Below are positions 61,829 through 64,000 of a DNA stretch of 64,000 nucleotides, piece by piece. Made by a program: the position numbers and the translations under genes. Under the pieces are notes generated by a model, which was given only the letters and a program-made list of their open reading frames with translations, had not been told where the DNA came from and did no database searches. Source of the stretch: Actinomycetota bacterium (lineage in GTDB: Bacteria > Actinomycetota > Acidimicrobiia > Acidimicrobiales > Ilumatobacteraceae); NCBI GenBank assembly GCA_029978335.1, contig JAPOJQ010000002.1, positions 1 to 64,000 of the forward strand, in the 5' to 3' direction. Positions within the stretch are counted from its first letter, which is position 1. Each line of letters starts with the position of its first letter.

Positions 61829-63205
61829 TTACTCGGCAGCCTGCGCCAACGCTTCGGCGAGCGCTGGATGCACGAGCAAACTCTCGACAATGTCGGTGAC
61901 CGTCAAATTGGCAGTCACGGCCAGCGCGATGACCGAAATCAATTCGGCTGCATGCTGACCGACGATTGAGCCACCAAGCACGACGCCCGTTGCCGGATCC
62001 GACACGATCTTCACGAACCCGCGGGGATCATTGTTGATCAGAGCCTTCGGCGTGGTGGCGAACGGCACTTTGGTCACGCGTATCTTGCGGCCCAGCGCAA
62101 ATGCTTCGGCTTCGGCGAGTCCGACGTCGGCAATCTCAGGCTCGGTGAAGATCGCAGAGGCCGCCTTGTCGTAGTCGAGGTGCCGATGCTCGACCGTATG
62201 CAAGCCCATCACGTGCTCGGCAACCTTGCGGCCTTGCACCGACGCCACTGATGACAGCGGCAACTTGCCGCTCACGTCACCTGCGGCATAAATGTGCGGC
62301 TGGTTCGTCACGCAGTGGTGATTGATCGTCACATAACCGCCGTTGTCGGCTTCGACGCCGGCAGCAGCGAGATCGAGCGTGTCGGTGTTGGGCACCGAAC
62401 CGATCGCCAACACCGCATGTGAACTCTCGACCACTCGGCCATCGTCACAACGAACGACGACGCGCGGCATTCCATCCTCGCTCTCGACTCGTTCGATCGA
62501 TGTCGCACGAGCTCCCTTTAAGAGTCGGACGCCACGTGAAAGAAAGTCGTCTTCGAGAATTGCGGCCGCCTCAGGATCCTTACCCGGCAACACCTGCTGA
62601 CGACTCACAACGAGCGAAACCTTGGCCCCAAACGATGCAAACATGTGCACAAATTCGACGCCCGTCACGCCCGATCCAATCACGGTCACACTCTCAGGGA
62701 ACACCTTGGGCGGATAGCAATCGCGCGTCGTCAGAATGTGTTCGCCGTCAGGTTGGCACCAGTCGGGAATTCGGGGCCGCGTGCCCGTCGCAATCAGCGC
62801 AGCGTCGAAGTTGATCGTGCGGGTGCCCTCTGCGGTGTCAACCGCAATCGTGTGCGTGCCGGTGAATCGGGCCGAGCCCATCACGATCTCGACGCCTTGG
62901 CTTCGAAGCAACTCAGTGGTGTCAGTTCGCATGTGCTCTTTGATGCCGTCGATGCGTCGCACGAGCGATTCGATGTCGACCTCGGGCGGTGCTTCGACGA
63001 GTCCCATTCCGCCGATGCGATGTGAGAACGAAATCGCGCCGCCGGTCGCGATCATCGTCTTCGATGGAATGCAGTCGAGCAGATGCGCTGCCCCACCGAC
63101 GATGTCGCGTTCGATCATGGTGACCTTGGCGCCGAGACGAGCCGCGTAGGTCGCTGCCTGGTTGCCAGCGGGTCCACCGCCGATGATCACGAAGTGGAGT
63201 GCCAC
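61829..63205 (-). CDS. lpdA: NAD(P)H-quinone dehydrogenase, LpdA-like flavoprotein
   Basis: 458 residues with lipoamide-dehydrogenase fold. FAD motif IIGGGPAGNQAATYAARLG; the redox segment reads GGAAHLLDCIPSKT, so only one Cys (45) remains and the first is Ala40. NAD motif VIGSGVTGVEF; second FAD motif IYAAGDVSGKLPLSSVA. Loss of one redox Cys and general sequence match mycobacterial LpdA (Rv3303c), which reduces quinones with NAD(P)H rather than lipoamide. The GTG lies seven bases after TAGCCT. Divergent from lysS. Confidence 0.88.
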   Translation of the reverse strand: MALHFVIIGGGPAGNQAATYAARLGAKVTMIERDIVGGAAHLLDCIPSKTMIATGGAISFSHRIGGMGLVEAPPEVDIESLVRRIDGIKEHMRTDTTELLRSQGVEIVMGSARFTGTHTIAVDTAEGTRTINFDAALIATGTRPRIPDWCQPDGEHILTTRDCYPPKVFPESVTVIGSGVTGVEFVHMFASFGAKVSLVVSRQQVLPGKDPEAAAILEDDFLSRGVRLLKGARATSIERVESEDGMPRVVVRCDDGRVVESSHAVLAIGSVPNTDTLDLAAAGVEADNGGYVTINHHCVTNQPHIYAAGDVSGKLPLSSVASVQGRKVAEHVMGLHTVEHRHLDYDKAASAIFTEPEIADVGLAEAEAFALGRKIRVTKVPFATTPKALINNDPRGFVKIVSDPATGVVLGGSIVGQHAAELISVIALAVTANLTVTDIVESLLVHPALAEALAQAAE

Positions 63206-63272
63206 GGAGTTGAGGCTACCGGTGGTCGTGGTCGGCCGTCTCGAGCGTCACGCCCGCTACCGTGCTGTGATC

Positions 63273-64000
63273 GTGGACGACGGAGCACCAACGAGCGAAA
63301 TTCCTGCACCGGACGAACAGGCCGGCAGCGAAGCGACCAGCATCGACGCGGGCCTCACCGGCAGCGGTCTCGCCGCCGAACGCGAGCGGCGTCTCAACCA
63401 TGTGGCGAGTTTGCGCCCCTCCGGAACCGAGCCATATCCCTATCGCTTCGATCGGACCCACGACCTCGGCGATGTCCGCTCAGCCTGGGGCAACCTCGAG
63501 GCCGGCACCGAAACTGATGATCGGGTGTCGATCGCTGGTCGCATCATGTTGCTGCGCGACTCGGGCAAGCTGATCTTCGCCACCGTGCAGGACCGTGGCG
63601 GCGAGGTGCAACTTTTCATCTCCAAGGCCGTCATCGGCGACGAGGGCTTTGCCGACGTCAAAGCACTCGACCTCGGTGACTGGGTCGGTGTCACCGGCAC
63701 CGTCATGACCACCCGCAAGGGCGAACTCTCCATCAAGGTCGATGCGGCAACGTTGCTGTCCAAAGCGGTGCGCCCCCTTCCCGACAAGTGGCATGGCCTC
63801 ACCGATACCGACACCCGCTTTCGTCAGCGCTACGCCGATCTCATCGTTAACGCGGAGGCCCGACGGCATTTCGAGGTGCGTCACGCGATCATTTCGAGTT
63901 TCCGACGGACACTCGCCGATGCCGGCTTCATCGAAGTGGAGACGCCGGTGCTCCACGTCGAAGCCGGTGGCGCCCATGCTCGCCCGTTCGTGACCCACCA
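63273..64000 (+). CDS. lysS: lysyl-tRNA synthetase class II, 3' end beyond window
   Basis: 242 residues are visible. After a 30-residue acidic extension the OB-fold anticodon domain begins (SIAGRIMLLRDSGKLIFATVQDRGGEVQLFISK). The start of the class II catalytic core follows: WHGLTDTDTRFRQRYADLIVN and GFIEVETPVLHVEAGGAHARPF (motif 1). The start is GTG 63273, nine bases after TACCGT (63258-63263), or GTG 63267 in the same frame. Confidence 0.92.
   Translation, partial: MDDGAPTSEIPAPDEQAGSEATSIDAGLTGSGLAAERERRLNHVASLRPSGTEPYPYRFDRTHDLGDVRSAWGNLEAGTETDDRVSIAGRIMLLRDSGKLIFATVQDRGGEVQLFISKAVIGDEGFADVKALDLGDWVGVTGTVMTTRKGELSIKVDAATLLSKAVRPLPDKWHGLTDTDTRFRQRYADLIVNAEARRHFEVRHAIISSFRRTLADAGFIEVETPVLHVEAGGAHARPFVTH

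Noticed and set aside
1..64000. tRNA, rRNA, insertion sequence, phage or attachment site
   Set aside because: No cloverleaf, CCA end, transposase motif, integrase or terminal repeat was recognised by eye; a tRNAscan and IS search would settle it.

Overview
The window reads as about 64 kb of chromosome from a high-GC, aerobic actinobacterium, most likely of the class Acidimicrobiia (Ilumatobacter-like). This is inferred from gene content and order; no search was run. The evidence is F420 genes (cofD, cofE), an actinobacterial DUF3499 protein, Trm112 next to a phosphomannomutase, group II truncated haemoglobin, a mycobacterial-type NAD(P)H-quinone dehydrogenase (LpdA) and a biotinylated acyl-CoA carboxylase alpha chain. 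There is no rRNA, tRNA, transposase, integrase, phage gene or CRISPR array. Coding density is very high and no gap over about 210 bases lacks a gene.

Layout. 1-11 kb: metX (cut by the left edge) behind a SAM-type riboswitch, a saccharopine-dehydrogenase-like enzyme, DCC and DUF4262 proteins, SURF1, a short GMC-type oxidoreductase, a thioesterase, a MoxR/VWA pair, an MFS exporter, folD and a TetR regulator. 11-16 kb: a proVWX-type betaine uptake operon whose permease carries a large extra membrane domain, preceded by a 12-bp-phased operator-like array. 16-22 kb: prolyl-4-hydroxylase-like enzyme, cofE, a secreted propeller protein, a CPVC membrane protein coupled to menB, a SpoU methyltransferase, glbO and an enoyl-CoA hydratase. 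22-31 kb: ftsEX, prfB, secA, comF and ahcY, the last broken by one in-frame TAG.

31-60 kb is an envelope-polysaccharide region. It holds a secreted repeat protein, Trm112, phosphomannomutase, a large membrane protein, a CPBP protease, DUF3499, ftsH, an anchored thioredoxin-like protein, a DUF5719-like protein, a 1064-aa GT2 fusion, a flippase, gmd, a GT4, cofD, a sugar nucleotidyltransferase, three more GT4 enzymes, rmlDBCA and an LCP ligase. From memory, the order recalls the mycobacterial sahH-manB-whiB2-fbiAB-wbbL-rmlD-LCP-birA-accA3-lpdA neighbourhood. Together these genes would make GDP- and dTDP-activated sugars, build a lipid-linked glycan, flip it and attach it to the wall. 59-64 kb: birA and an accA-type gene sharing a 19-bp divergent promoter, lpdA, and lysS cut by the right edge.

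A theme across the window is translation initiation. About thirty genes begin 6-9 bases after a TAnnnT/CAnnnT hexamer with no Shine-Dalgarno, which is the signature of leaderless mRNA. Clear Shine-Dalgarno sites are confined to a few genes inside operons or behind longer leaders (metX, proX, ahcY, rmlB, rmlC). I used this signal to choose many start codons.
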